In this document: piece by piece, positions 16,849-24,763 of the stretch | Position numbering within the stretch: position 1 is the stretch's first letter | Layout: each line of letters starts with the position of its first letter | NCBI RefSeq assembly: GCF_014836445.1 | Contig: NZ_JACSQV010000009.1 | Location: 1 to 47,516 of the forward strand | Direction of reading: 5' to 3' | From: Cellulomonas avistercoris | GTDB lineage: Bacteria > Actinomycetota > Actinomycetes > Actinomycetales > Cellulomonadaceae | Length of the DNA stretch: 47,516 bases | The notes under the pieces: model-generated | What the model saw: the letters and a program-made list of their open reading frames with translations, nothing else | Databases searched by the model: none | What the model was told of the DNA's origin: nothing | Made by a program: the position numbers and the translations under genes

Positions 16849-18162
16849 TCAGCCGATCCGGACGGGGTCGACGATGTCGACGTACACCAGCAGCAGCCCG
16901 ACCCCGCCGAGCACGACGAACACCGTGTACGCGAGGGGCACCAGCAGCGCCGAGTCGGCAGGTCGGGGCCGCGCCATCCCCCGCACGCGCGCGAGCTGAC
17001 GACGTGCCCCCTCCCACAGGGCCGTCACGACGTGGCCGCCGTCCAGCGGCGGCAGCGGCAGCAGGTTGAAGACGAAGAGCGCGAGGTTGAGCATCGCGAG
17101 CGTCGAGAGCAGGCCGGCCGCACGCACGCCGACGGTCTCGCCCTCCATCGACGCGATCTCGCCGGCGAAGCGCCCGACGCCCACGGGCCCGACGATCGAG
17201 GTCTGGTCCCGCTCACCACCCGAGACCGTCGTGGACACCAGGTCGGCCACCCGCGCCGGCAGGGTGATGACGACCTTGGCGGTCTGCCACGTCGCGGACG
17301 CCGCGATCGAGACCGCCTTGCCGACGGACTGCCGCTGGATCTCCATCGCCGGGCCGACCCCGAGGAAGCCGACCTCACGCGTGAGGACCTCGCCCGCGTC
17401 GTCGGTGACGGCCATGCCGTCGGCGTCGGTCACGGGCCGCTCGGCCACCACGGGTGTCACCGCGAGCTCGACCTGCCGGCCGTCGCGCTCGACGACGAGC
17501 GGCACGGTGCGGTCGCCGCTCTCGCGGATCATGCCGCTGACCTGCGGCCACGACGTCACCTCGACGCCGTCGTAGGAGACGAGACGGTCGCCGGGGCGCA
17601 GGCCGGCGGCCGCGGCGGGTGCCGCCGGGTCGTCGGCGCCGCACGTGGTGCCGGCCGGCGCGTCGACGGCCACGATGCACTCCGAGACGCTCGCGACGGT
17701 CGTGCCCGCGACCGGCACGCCGATCCCGACGTACGCGACGATCAGCAGCACCACGGCGATGACCAGGTTCATCACGGGGCCGCCGAGCATGACGACGAGC
17801 TTCTTCGGCGTGGACAGCCGGTAGAACGCGCGGTGGTCCTCCCCCGGCCGGATCTCCTCGGCACTGGCCGCGCGCGCGTCGGCGGCCAGTCGCTGCCACC
17901 ACCCGCGCGGTCGACCCGCCCCGACGGCCTCGTCGGTGGGGTACATGCCGATGAGGCGCACGTACCCGCCGAGCGGCAGCGCCTTGATCCCGTACTCGGT
18001 CTCCCCCCGGGTGCGCGACCAGAGGGTCGGGCCGAACCCGACCATGTACTGGCTCACGCGCACGCCGAACCGCTTGGCCGGCACCATGTGGCCGACCTCG
18101 TGCAGCGCGATCGACCCGAGCAGGACCACGACGAAGACGAGCACCCCGACGAGCGTCTCCAC
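16849..18162 (-). CDS. rseP: Site-2 intramembrane metalloprotease (RseP/Rip1-like)
   Basis: M50-family zinc protease that cleaves within membranes, typically releasing anti-sigma factors or membrane proteins (family knowledge). In the 437-aa protein the first transmembrane helix carries HEVGH (residues 21-25). GYVRLIGM follows, then helices around LVVMLGGPVMNLVIAVVLLIVAYVGIG. A periplasmic PDZ domain is visible (AAGLRPGDRLVSYDGVEVTSW), and the second zinc motif is PLPPLDGGHV near the end. Start is GTG at 18162 after a GGGAGGTGG site. It normally follows dxr directly; here potC lies upstream instead. Its likely promoter (TACCCT at 18207-18212) sits inside an inverted repeat. Confidence 0.94.
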   Translation of the reverse strand: METLVGVLVFVVVLLGSIALHEVGHMVPAKRFGVRVSQYMVGFGPTLWSRTRGETEYGIKALPLGGYVRLIGMYPTDEAVGAGRPRGWWQRLAADARAASAEEIRPGEDHRAFYRLSTPKKLVVMLGGPVMNLVIAVVLLIVAYVGIGVPVAGTTVASVSECIVAVDAPAGTTCGADDPAAPAAAAGLRPGDRLVSYDGVEVTSWPQVSGMIRESGDRTVPLVVERDGRQVELAVTPVVAERPVTDADGMAVTDDAGEVLTREVGFLGVGPAMEIQRQSVGKAVSIAASATWQTAKVVITLPARVADLVSTTVSGGERDQTSIVGPVGVGRFAGEIASMEGETVGVRAAGLLSTLAMLNLALFVFNLLPLPPLDGGHVVTALWEGARRQLARVRGMARPRPADSALLVPLAYTVFVVLGGVGLLLVYVDIVDPVRIG

Positions 18163-18199
18163 GACACCACCTCCCGCAGGGCCGGACGGCCCCCTGATC

Positions 18200-18220
18200 C
18201 GCGGACAGGGTACGTCCGCG
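18200..18220 (-). promoter_or_regulatory. rseP promoter inside a 7-bp inverted repeat
   Basis: CGCGGAC (18200-18206) and GTCCGCG (18214-18220) flank a 7-nt spacer that contains the minus-strand -10-like TACCCT (18207-18212). A protein binding this dyad would cover the -10 region. It lies about 40 nt upstream of the rseP start, consistent with a short leader. Confidence 0.45.
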
Positions 18221-18284
18221 CCCTCCCATCATCCGCCCCGGCGGGCGCCGCGACCGCACCGGCGTCCCCCGGCCGGCGCAGTGC

Positions 18285-19073
18285 TCAGCGCCGCCGACGG
18301 GCCCGCGACGCGACCCGGACGAGCACCACGACGAGCAGCGCGAGGACGAACATCGCCGAGCTGATCACGTTGGCCTGCGGCGGGATGCCGCGGGTCGCGG
18401 ACACGTAGACGAACTTGGGGAACGTCTCGAATCCGCCGGAGGTGAAGTTCGTGACGATGAAGTCGTCGAAGCTCAGGCTGAACGCCAGCAGCGCCGCGGC
18501 ACCGATGCCCGGCAGCAGCAGCGGGAACGTCACGCGCCAGAACGTCTGCCACGGGCTCGCGTACAGGTCGGCCGCCGCCTGCTCGAGCGCGGGGTCCAGC
18601 GTCGCCACGCGCGCCTTGACGGCGACGACGACGAAGCTGAGGCAGAACATCACGTGCGCGACCACCACGGTGCCGAAGCCGAGCGGCACCCGCAGGGACA
18701 GGAACTGCGACACCAGCGCCGCGCCGAGGACGACCTCGGGCGTGGTCATCGGCAGCAGGACCAGCAGGTTCACGGCCCCGCGGCCGCGGAACCGGGCGCG
18801 CACGAGCGCGACGGCGAGCAGCGTGCCCAGCGCCGTGGCGACCAGGGTCGCCAGGAGGCCGACCTGGAGCGACCCGACGAGCGCCGAGCACACGCGCGGC
18901 GCGCCGCAGGGGTTGCGCCACGCGTCGAGCGTGAAGCCGCGCCACACGAGGTTGGTCTTGCCGCCGTCGTTGAACGAGAACAGGACGGTGTAGGCGATCG
19001 GCACGAGCAGGAAGACGAAGCCGAGCGCCGCGAACGCCGGCACGACGGCCGCGCCGGGACGCACCCGGCTCAC
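18285..19073 (-). CDS. potC: Polyamine ABC transporter permease PotC
   Basis: Inner-membrane permease of the spermidine/putrescine importer. The 262-aa product has six predicted hydrophobic segments and the EAA-loop region LEQAAADLYASPWQTFWRVTFPLLLPGI, which contacts PotA. GTG at 19073 overlaps the potB stop by 4 nt (GTGTGA), so the pair is translationally coupled. A much longer in-frame reading upstream is antisense-like and lies over potB, so it was rejected. Last gene of the potDABC unit. Confidence 0.93.
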   Translation of the reverse strand: MSRVRPGAAVVPAFAALGFVFLLVPIAYTVLFSFNDGGKTNLVWRGFTLDAWRNPCGAPRVCSALVGSLQVGLLATLVATALGTLLAVALVRARFRGRGAVNLLVLLPMTTPEVVLGAALVSQFLSLRVPLGFGTVVVAHVMFCLSFVVVAVKARVATLDPALEQAAADLYASPWQTFWRVTFPLLLPGIGAAALLAFSLSFDDFIVTNFTSGGFETFPKFVYVSATRGIPPQANVISSAMFVLALLVVVLVRVASRARRRR

Positions 19074-19996
19074 ACGAGCTCCTCGGTGCCCGCGCGCCGC
19101 ACGTACAGCGACACCAGGGTCAGGATGGCGACCATGAGCACGACCGAGAGCACGGCCGCGGTCGGGTAGTCGACGGTGCGGAAGAACCGCTGGTCGATCA
19201 CCTGCCCGATCATCGTCGTCGTGGTGTTGTTGCCGAGCAGCGAGGAGTTGACGTAGTCCCCCACCGCGGGGATGAACGTCAGCAGGGTCCCGGCCACGAC
19301 GCCGGGCGCCGACAGCGGCAGCGTCACGGTGCGGAAGGTCGTCAGGGGCGTCGCGTACAGGTCCGTGCCCGCCTCCAGCAGCCGCGGGTCGAGCCGCTCG
19401 AGGGACGCGAACAGCGGCAGCACCATGAACGGCAGGAACGAGTACGTCAGGCCGATGACCACGGCCGCGGGCGCCGCCGACAGTCGGCCGTCGGGCGGCA
19501 GGACGTGCAGCCAGCGCAGCGCGCCCACCACCTCCCCCTGGTCCGCCAGGATCTGCTTCCACGCGACGGTCCGCAGGATGAAGCTCGTGAAGAACGGTGC
19601 CACGACGAGCACGACCAGCAGACCCTGCAGGCCGGGCCGCCCCCGGGCCCGCACGGCGATGACGTAGGCCATGGGGTAGCCCACGAGCAGCGCCGCCACC
19701 GTCGCGACGGCCGCGAACCCGAACGAGCGCGCGAGCTGCGGCGCGAACTGCGCGAGGGCCTCGGGGTAGTTCTGCCAGCGCAGCGCGGGCGTGTACTCGC
19801 CCAGCTCACCGCCCGGCACGCGCGCGTAGAACGACGTCGCGAGCAGCACGCCCACCGGCAGGACGAAGAAGACCACGAGGTACAGCACGCCGGGCGCGAG
19901 CAGCCGGCGCGCCCCGCGCCCCGCACCGGCCGCCTGCGGCGACGCCGCTTCGGTGCCCGCCTGCTCCGGCCCCCCGAGCGCCGCGACGACGCTCAC
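19070..19996 (-). CDS. potB: Polyamine ABC transporter permease PotB
   Basis: Partner permease to PotC. The 308-aa protein has a 30-residue Ala/Gly-rich cytoplasmic lead, then hydrophobic helices beginning LLAPGVLYLVVFFVLPVGVLLA. The EAA motif reads LLEAGTDLYATPLTTFRTVTLPLSAPGV, and GDYVNSSLLGNNTTTTMIGQVI is characteristic of PotB-type permeases. Its ATG overlaps the potA stop (ATGA) and its stop overlaps potC. Confidence 0.94.
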   Translation of the reverse strand: MSVVAALGGPEQAGTEAASPQAAGAGRGARRLLAPGVLYLVVFFVLPVGVLLATSFYARVPGGELGEYTPALRWQNYPEALAQFAPQLARSFGFAAVATVAALLVGYPMAYVIAVRARGRPGLQGLLVVLVVAPFFTSFILRTVAWKQILADQGEVVGALRWLHVLPPDGRLSAAPAAVVIGLTYSFLPFMVLPLFASLERLDPRLLEAGTDLYATPLTTFRTVTLPLSAPGVVAGTLLTFIPAVGDYVNSSLLGNNTTTTMIGQVIDQRFFRTVDYPTAAVLSVVLMVAILTLVSLYVRRAGTEELV

Positions 19997-21183
19997 GGCT
20001 CGTCGCCCGGCCCGAGGGTCCCCGCACCGACCTCCTGGTGACCGTCGAGCGCGAAGGTGTGCGGCACGTCCCAGGCGAGCCGGACGACGCTGCCGGGCGC
20101 GTGGACGGACCCGCCGCCGAGGTTCTGCGCGAAGACGCCGAACGTGCCGAGCCCCTCGACCCGCACCTGGTACTGCGTGCTCACCCCCGCGAACGACGTG
20201 TCCACGACCGTGCCGGGACCGAGCTCGTTGTCACCGCCGCGGGCGTCGTCGCCCGCGGCGACCAGCCGCACCTTCTCCGGACGCACCCCCACCAGCACGT
20301 GCCGGGCGCCCGGCACGCTGCGGTGCGCGGGGACCCGCACGCGCGCGCCGCCGACGTCCACGCCGAGGGTCCTGCCCCCGTCGAGCGTCTCGACGACCGT
20401 GCCGCGCACCAGGTTGGACTGCCCGAGGAAGTTGGCCACGAACGCGGTCCGCGGGTGCTCGTACAGGTCCGCCGGACCGCCCAGCTGCTCGATCCGGCCG
20501 TGGTTCATGACCGCGACCGTGTCGGCCATCGTCATGGCCTCCTCCTGGTCGTGGGTGACGTGGACGAACGTGATGCCGACCTCGGCCTGGATCGCCTTGA
20601 GCTCCACCTGCATCTGGCGGCGCAGCCGGAGGTCGAGCGCTCCCAGCGGCTCGTCCAGGAGCAGCAGCGCGGGGCGGTTGACCACCGCACGTGCCAGCGC
20701 GACCCGCTGCTGCTGGCCGCCCGACAGCTGGGAGGGCCGCCGCTGCGCGAGGTGCGCGAGCTCGACGAGCTCGAGCGCCTCCAGCGCACGCGCGCGCACG
20801 TCGCGCGCGCGGCGCCGGCGCAGGCCGAACGCGACGTTCTCCAGCACGCTGAGGTGGGGGAACAGCGCGTACGACTGGAACACCGTGTTGACGGGCCGCC
20901 GGTGCGCCGGCGCGCCGGTGACGTCACGTCCCGCGAGGCACACGGTGCCCGCCGACGGCCGCTCCAGCCCGGCGACCATGCGCAGCGTCGTCGTCTTGCC
21001 GCAGCCCGACGGGCCCAGCAGCGCGAAGAACGTGCCGGACGGCACCGCCAGCGACAGCTCGTCGACCGCCACGACGTCGCCGAAGCGCTTGGTGACCGAC
21101 CTGAGCTCGAGCGCAGTGCCACCCCCGTCGGCCGGCGCCGCGCCGGGCTCGACGGCGGCTGCCCGCGTCCCGACGGTGGTCAC
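19993..21183 (-). CDS. potA: Polyamine ABC transporter ATPase PotA
   Basis: ATP-hydrolysing subunit powering uptake. The 396-aa protein has Walker A GPSGCGKTTT, Q-loop VFQSYALFPHLSVLENV, signature LSGGQQQR, Walker B LLLLDEPLGALD and the switch HVTHDQEEAMTMAD. After about residue 265 a C-terminal TOBE domain (RVPAHRSVPGARHVLVGVRPEKVRL) is expected to regulate the ATPase. It begins 4 nt after the potD stop and overlaps potB, so potD-A-B-C is one operon. Confidence 0.95.
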   Translation of the reverse strand: MTTVGTRAAAVEPGAAPADGGGTALELRSVTKRFGDVVAVDELSLAVPSGTFFALLGPSGCGKTTTLRMVAGLERPSAGTVCLAGRDVTGAPAHRRPVNTVFQSYALFPHLSVLENVAFGLRRRRARDVRARALEALELVELAHLAQRRPSQLSGGQQQRVALARAVVNRPALLLLDEPLGALDLRLRRQMQVELKAIQAEVGITFVHVTHDQEEAMTMADTVAVMNHGRIEQLGGPADLYEHPRTAFVANFLGQSNLVRGTVVETLDGGRTLGVDVGGARVRVPAHRSVPGARHVLVGVRPEKVRLVAAGDDARGGDNELGPGTVVDTSFAGVSTQYQVRVEGLGTFGVFAQNLGGGSVHAPGSVVRLAWDVPHTFALDGHQEVGAGTLGPGDEP

Positions 21184-21187
21184 GCTC

Positions 21188-22393
21188 TCACGCGCCGATC
21201 GCGGCGAGGAACTGGCCGTTGTAGCGCTCCTCCTCGGCGGGGGTCAGGGTCCGGAACACGTGGACCTGGGACAGGATCTCGTCGGTCGGGAAGATGAGGG
21301 GGTTCTCGGCCATCTCCGGGTCCGTCTGCGCCATGACCTCCTGGGCGCCCTGCACGGGGGTGATGTAGTTGACCCACGCGGCGACCTCCGCGGCGACCTC
21401 GGGCCGGTAGTAGTAGTCGAAGAGGTCCTCCGCCTTGGCCTTGTTGCGCGACGCCTTCGGCACCATGAGGTTGTCGCTCCAGAGCATGCCGCCGGCGTCG
21501 GGGATCGCGAACGCGAACCGGCCGTCGTACTCGTAGTTGAGCGACGTGATGTCACCGGACCAGGCGAAGCACGCCACCGCGTCACCCGAGGCGAGGTCCT
21601 GGAGGTAGGAGTTGCCGCGCACCTGACGGATCTGCCCGTCGTCGAGGTGCCGCTGCACGACGTCGAGCGCGTCGAACCAGTCGTCCGTGGTCCAGCCCGC
21701 CGCCGGGTCCATGCCGTTCTCGAGCATGATGAGCCCGATCGTGTCGCGCATCTCCGAGAGCACCTCGACGCGCCCCTTGTACCGGGGGTCCCACAGGTCG
21801 GAGACCGAGCGCAGCCCGTCGGGGATCGCCTGCGTGTCCCACGCGATGCCGGCGAACCCGGACTGCCACGTCAGCGAGAACCTGCGCCCGTCGTCGAAGT
21901 CGACGCCGTCGAGGTTGGGCAGGATGTTGGCGGCGTTGGGGATGCGCGAGCGGTCGAGCTCGGCGACGTACTCCTGGCGGATCCACCGCGCCGTCATCCA
22001 GTCGGTCAGGGTGACCACGTCGTACCCGATGTCCTGCCCGCTCTCGAGCTGGCGCGCGACCTTGCCGTAGAACGAGTCGTTGTCCTCGATGTCCTCGGAG
22101 TAGTCGACGTCGATCCCCGACTCCGCCTCGAACGCGGCGAGCGTCGGGAAGGTCGTGCCCTCCTCGTCCTGGTCGAGGTACACGGTCCAGTTCGCCCAGC
22201 GCAGCGGACCGCCCGACCCGCCGCCCTCGCCCGCCTGCGTCGGCCCCGCCGTCCCGCACGCGCCGAGCAGCGCACCCGTGCCGGCCGCACCTGCCGCGCC
22301 CGCGAGGAAGCGGCGCCGGGAGATGCCGCGGGCCTGGCGGACCAGCTCGCGCACGCGCGGGTCACCCGGTACGGCACGTCGGTCGCTGCTCAT
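21188..22393 (-). CDS. potD: Tat-exported polyamine-binding lipoprotein PotD
   Basis: Extracytoplasmic solute-binding subunit of the polyamine importer. The 401-aa product carries a twin-arginine signal SRRRFLAGAAGAAGTGALLGAC that also ends in a lipobox, so it should be exported folded and anchored by Cys46. The mature part opens LRWANWTVYLDQDEEG and includes GYDVVTLTDWMTARWI, SLTWQSGFAGIAWDT, and MLWSDNLMVPKAS, as in PotD/PotF-like proteins with aromatic and acidic polyamine contacts. ATG 22393 follows GAGAGGAG. First pot gene, downstream of the dehydrogenase with a 232-nt gap holding four hairpins. Exact polyamine preference cannot be read from sequence. Confidence 0.93.
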   Translation of the reverse strand: MSSDRRAVPGDPRVRELVRQARGISRRRFLAGAAGAAGTGALLGACGTAGPTQAGEGGGSGGPLRWANWTVYLDQDEEGTTFPTLAAFEAESGIDVDYSEDIEDNDSFYGKVARQLESGQDIGYDVVTLTDWMTARWIRQEYVAELDRSRIPNAANILPNLDGVDFDDGRRFSLTWQSGFAGIAWDTQAIPDGLRSVSDLWDPRYKGRVEVLSEMRDTIGLIMLENGMDPAAGWTTDDWFDALDVVQRHLDDGQIRQVRGNSYLQDLASGDAVACFAWSGDITSLNYEYDGRFAFAIPDAGGMLWSDNLMVPKASRNKAKAEDLFDYYYRPEVAAEVAAWVNYITPVQGAQEVMAQTDPEMAENPLIFPTDEILSQVHVFRTLTPAEEERYNGQFLAAIGA

Positions 22394-22563
22394 GTGGCTC
22401 CTCTCGCGCGGGCCGTTGCTCGGCCCGCGTGGGTCGGCGCGCACCGGCCGGTGCGCGCACAAGGAATTCGTTGCCGGCACAGCCGCTCGCAACGAAATGT
22501 CTGCAGCGACGGAACACCAGCGACGAAGAACGTCGTCGACAGGGTGACGGCGCGCACATGTTA
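22394..22563 (-). promoter_or_regulatory. Structured leader of the potDABC operon
   Basis: A -10-like TAACAT (22558-22563, minus strand) would give an mRNA leader of about 155 nt. It contains four consecutive hairpins: H1 CGACGA/TCGTCG (22521-22526 with 22533-22538); H2 TTCGTTGC/GCAACGAA (22467-22474 with 22489-22496); H3 a perfect 22-bp palindrome at 22437-22458; and H4 CGCGGGCC/GGCCCGCG (22407-22414 with 22422-22429), which ends next to the GAGAGGAG ribosome site. H2 and H3 could also act as DNA operators. I know of no matching riboswitch class. Confidence 0.55.
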
Positions 22564-22625
22564 CGGGCGTGACCCAGCAAGATGACAGTGCCGACCACGG
22601 AACGGAACGCCCCCTTTCGTCCGGA

Positions 22626-24074
22626 TCACGCCTGCGTGCCGAAGGCGGACATCACGTGCTTGATCCGCGTGTACTCCTCGAGGCCGTACAGCGACAGGTC
22701 CTTGCCGTGGCCCGAGTGCTTGAAGCCGCCGTGCGGCATCTCGGCGACGAACGGCAGGTGCGTGTTGATCCACACGACACCGGCGTCGAGGGCGCGCGAC
22801 ACCCGCAGCGCGCGCGCGTGGTCCGTGGTCCACACCGACGACGACAGGCCGTACCTGACGTCGTTGGCCAACCGGACGGCCTCGTCCTCGTCCGCGAACG
22901 TCTGGACCGTGACCACGGGCCCGAAGATCTCGTCCTGGACCGCCTCGTCTGCCTGCCGCAGGCCGTCGACGACCGTCGCCTCCAGGAAGTACCCGGGCCC
23001 GGCCGGGCGCGTCCCCCCGGTGACGACCCGCGCGTGACCGGGCAGCCGCTCGAGGAACCCCGTGACGCGCTCGAGCTGAGCAGCGTTGTTCACGGGCCCG
23101 AACGCGACCCCCGGGTCGTCGGGCGGACCCGTGCGGCGGGCGGCCGCCGCCGCCGCGAGCGCGTCGACGAGGTCGCGGTGCACGCGCTCGTGCACCAGGA
23201 CGCGCGTCGCCGCCGTGCAGTCCTGCCCCGCGTTGTAGTACCCGGCCTCCGCGATGCCGTCGGCCGCCGCCGCGACGTCGGCGTCGTCGAACACGACGAC
23301 GGGCGCCTTGCCCCCGAGCTCGAGGTGCACGCGCTTGAGACCGTCCGCCGCCGCGCGGGCGACCTCGGTCCCCGCGCGCACCGACCCCGTGATCGCGACC
23401 ATGGCCGGACGGGGGTGCGCGACCAGCGCACGGCCGGTGTCACGGTCGCCGCACACGACGTTGAGCACGCCGGGCGGCAGGACCTGCGTCGCCAGCTGCG
23501 CGAGCCGCACGGTCGTCACCGGCGTCGTCTCGGACGGCTTGAGCACGATCGTGTTGCCTGCCGCGAGCGCGGGGGCGATCTTCCAGACGGCCATCATCAG
23601 CGGGTAGTTCCAGGGCGTGACCTGCCCGACGACGCCGACGGGCTCACGGCGCAGCCACGACGTGTGCCCCTCGAGGTACTCGCCGGCCGACAGCCCGGTG
23701 AGCACGCGCGCGGCCCCGGCGAAGAACCGCAGCTGGTCGACGCACGGCGGGATCTCGTCGGTCGCCGTGAGGTGCAGCGGCTTGCCGGTGTTGCGCGACT
23801 CGGCCGCGACGAGCTCGTCGGCGTGCGCCTCGACGAGGTCGGCCAGGCCCAGCAGCGCGGCCTGGCGCTCCGCGGGCGTCGTGCGTCGCCAGCCCTGCGC
23901 GGCACGGTCGGCGGCGGCGTACGCGGCGTCGACGTCCTGCGGTCCGCTGCGGGGCGCGCGCGCGTACTCCTGCCCGGTGCTCGGGTCGACCACGGCCGTC
24001 GTGGCACCCTCGCGCGTCGGCGCGTCCCGGCCGTCGACGACGTTGGCGAGCTCGATCAGCGAGGTGTCGGCCAC
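22626..24074 (-). CDS. Aminobutyraldehyde-type aldehyde dehydrogenase
   Basis: NAD(P)-dependent oxidation of an aminoaldehyde, most likely 4-aminobutanal to GABA. The 482-aa protein has the ALDH fold: VTPWNYPLMMAVWKIAPALAAGN, TGSVRAGTEVA, LELGGKAP with the general-base Glu, and YYNAGQDCTAATR with catalytic C286. EIFGPVVTV and WINTHLPFVAEMPHGGFKHSGHGKDLS close to gamma-aminobutyraldehyde/betaine aldehyde dehydrogenases follow. GTG at 24074 was chosen for the AGGAGGGGGG ribosome site; longer upstream extension lacks one. It is divergent from the Lrp-like regulator and upstream of potD, which supports a role in polyamine breakdown. Confidence 0.9.
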   Translation of the reverse strand: MADTSLIELANVVDGRDAPTREGATTAVVDPSTGQEYARAPRSGPQDVDAAYAAADRAAQGWRRTTPAERQAALLGLADLVEAHADELVAAESRNTGKPLHLTATDEIPPCVDQLRFFAGAARVLTGLSAGEYLEGHTSWLRREPVGVVGQVTPWNYPLMMAVWKIAPALAAGNTIVLKPSETTPVTTVRLAQLATQVLPPGVLNVVCGDRDTGRALVAHPRPAMVAITGSVRAGTEVARAAADGLKRVHLELGGKAPVVVFDDADVAAAADGIAEAGYYNAGQDCTAATRVLVHERVHRDLVDALAAAAAARRTGPPDDPGVAFGPVNNAAQLERVTGFLERLPGHARVVTGGTRPAGPGYFLEATVVDGLRQADEAVQDEIFGPVVTVQTFADEDEAVRLANDVRYGLSSSVWTTDHARALRVSRALDAGVVWINTHLPFVAEMPHGGFKHSGHGKDLSLYGLEEYTRIKHVMSAFGTQA

Positions 24075-24292
24075 GGTCCCCCCTCCTGGCGTCCCGGCGG
24101 CGGGACGCCGACCTGCGCCGGTGCGGTGCCGGAACGCTAGCGGGACGACCCCCGCGACCGGAAGACGTGCGCACGGGCGGATCGTCGGATTCGTCGCCGC
24201 GCGCGCACGTGGCCGCGGATCCGTGCGCCGCGGGCGGATCCGCCGGCGGAATCGCTTGCCGTGGCACGCCACGGCGCGTCACGATCGGCACC
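24075..24292. promoter_or_regulatory. Divergent ald/lrp control region with several dyads
   Basis: The 218-bp spacer contains several perfect dyads: CGTGCGCACG (24166-24175); GCGCACG/CGTGCGC (24203-24209 with 24222-24228); GGCGGATCCGCC (24233-24244); and GCCGTGGC-AC-GCCACGGC (24258-24275). The last lies directly upstream of a -10-like CACGAT (24280-24285), 7 nt before the lrp-like start. Lrp/AsnC proteins bind multiple such sites, so autoregulation and control of ald are likely. Confidence 0.55.
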
Positions 24293-24763
24293 ATGACCCA
24301 GCGGGACCGCAGCAACGTCGCGCTCGACGCGGCGGCCAAGGGCATCATCGAGCAGCTGCAGGAGGACGGGCGACGGCCCTACGCGACCATCGGCAAGGCC
24401 GTGGGGCTCTCGGAGGCGGCGGTGCGTCAGCGCGTGCAGCGTCTGCAGGAGTCGGGCGTCATCCAGATCGTCGCCGTCACCGACCCGCTCCAGGTGGGGT
24501 TCCGTCGCCAGGCGATGATCGGCATCCGTGCGGACGGCGACCTGAGCGAGCTCGCCGACCTGGTCGCCACGGTCCCCGAGGTCGACTACGTCGTCGTCAC
24601 CGCCGGGTCGTTCGACCTGCTGGTGGAGGTCGTGTGCGAGGACGACGAGCACCTGCTCGGCGTCCTCAACCGCGCGATCCGCGTCCTGCCGGGGGTCCGC
24701 AGCACCGAGACGTTCGTCTACCTGCGCCTGCACAAGCAGCTCTACAACTGGGGAACCCGATGA
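24293..24763 (+). CDS. Lrp/AsnC-family transcriptional regulator
   Basis: DNA-binding regulator of amino-acid or amine metabolism. The 156-aa protein has the N-terminal winged helix-turn-helix (DAAAKGIIEQLQEDGRRPYATIGKAVGLSEAAVRQRVQRLQESGVI, about 11-57). The C-terminal RAM ligand/oligomerisation domain contains IGIRADGDLSELADLVATVPEVDYVVVTAGSFDLLVEVVCEDDEHLL. The ATG at 24293 matches the family N-terminus and has CACGAT 7 nt upstream. Its stop overlaps the aminotransferase start (ATGA), so it is co-expressed with the catabolic genes it probably controls. The ligand is likely a pathway amine or amino acid; this is inference. Confidence 0.9.
   Translation: MTQRDRSNVALDAAAKGIIEQLQEDGRRPYATIGKAVGLSEAAVRQRVQRLQESGVIQIVAVTDPLQVGFRRQAMIGIRADGDLSELADLVATVPEVDYVVVTAGSFDLLVEVVCEDDEHLLGVLNRAIRVLPGVRSTETFVYLRLHKQLYNWGTR

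Noticed and set aside
20038..22585. Large plus-strand frames opposite potA and potD
   Set aside because: The minus strand carries full ABC ATPase and solute-binding motifs; the plus products show none.
24113..24763. Longer starts for the Lrp-like regulator (in-frame GTG/ATG from 24167)
   Set aside because: The extension is Arg-rich and overlaps the dyad-rich control region; the ATG at 24293 matches the family N-terminus.
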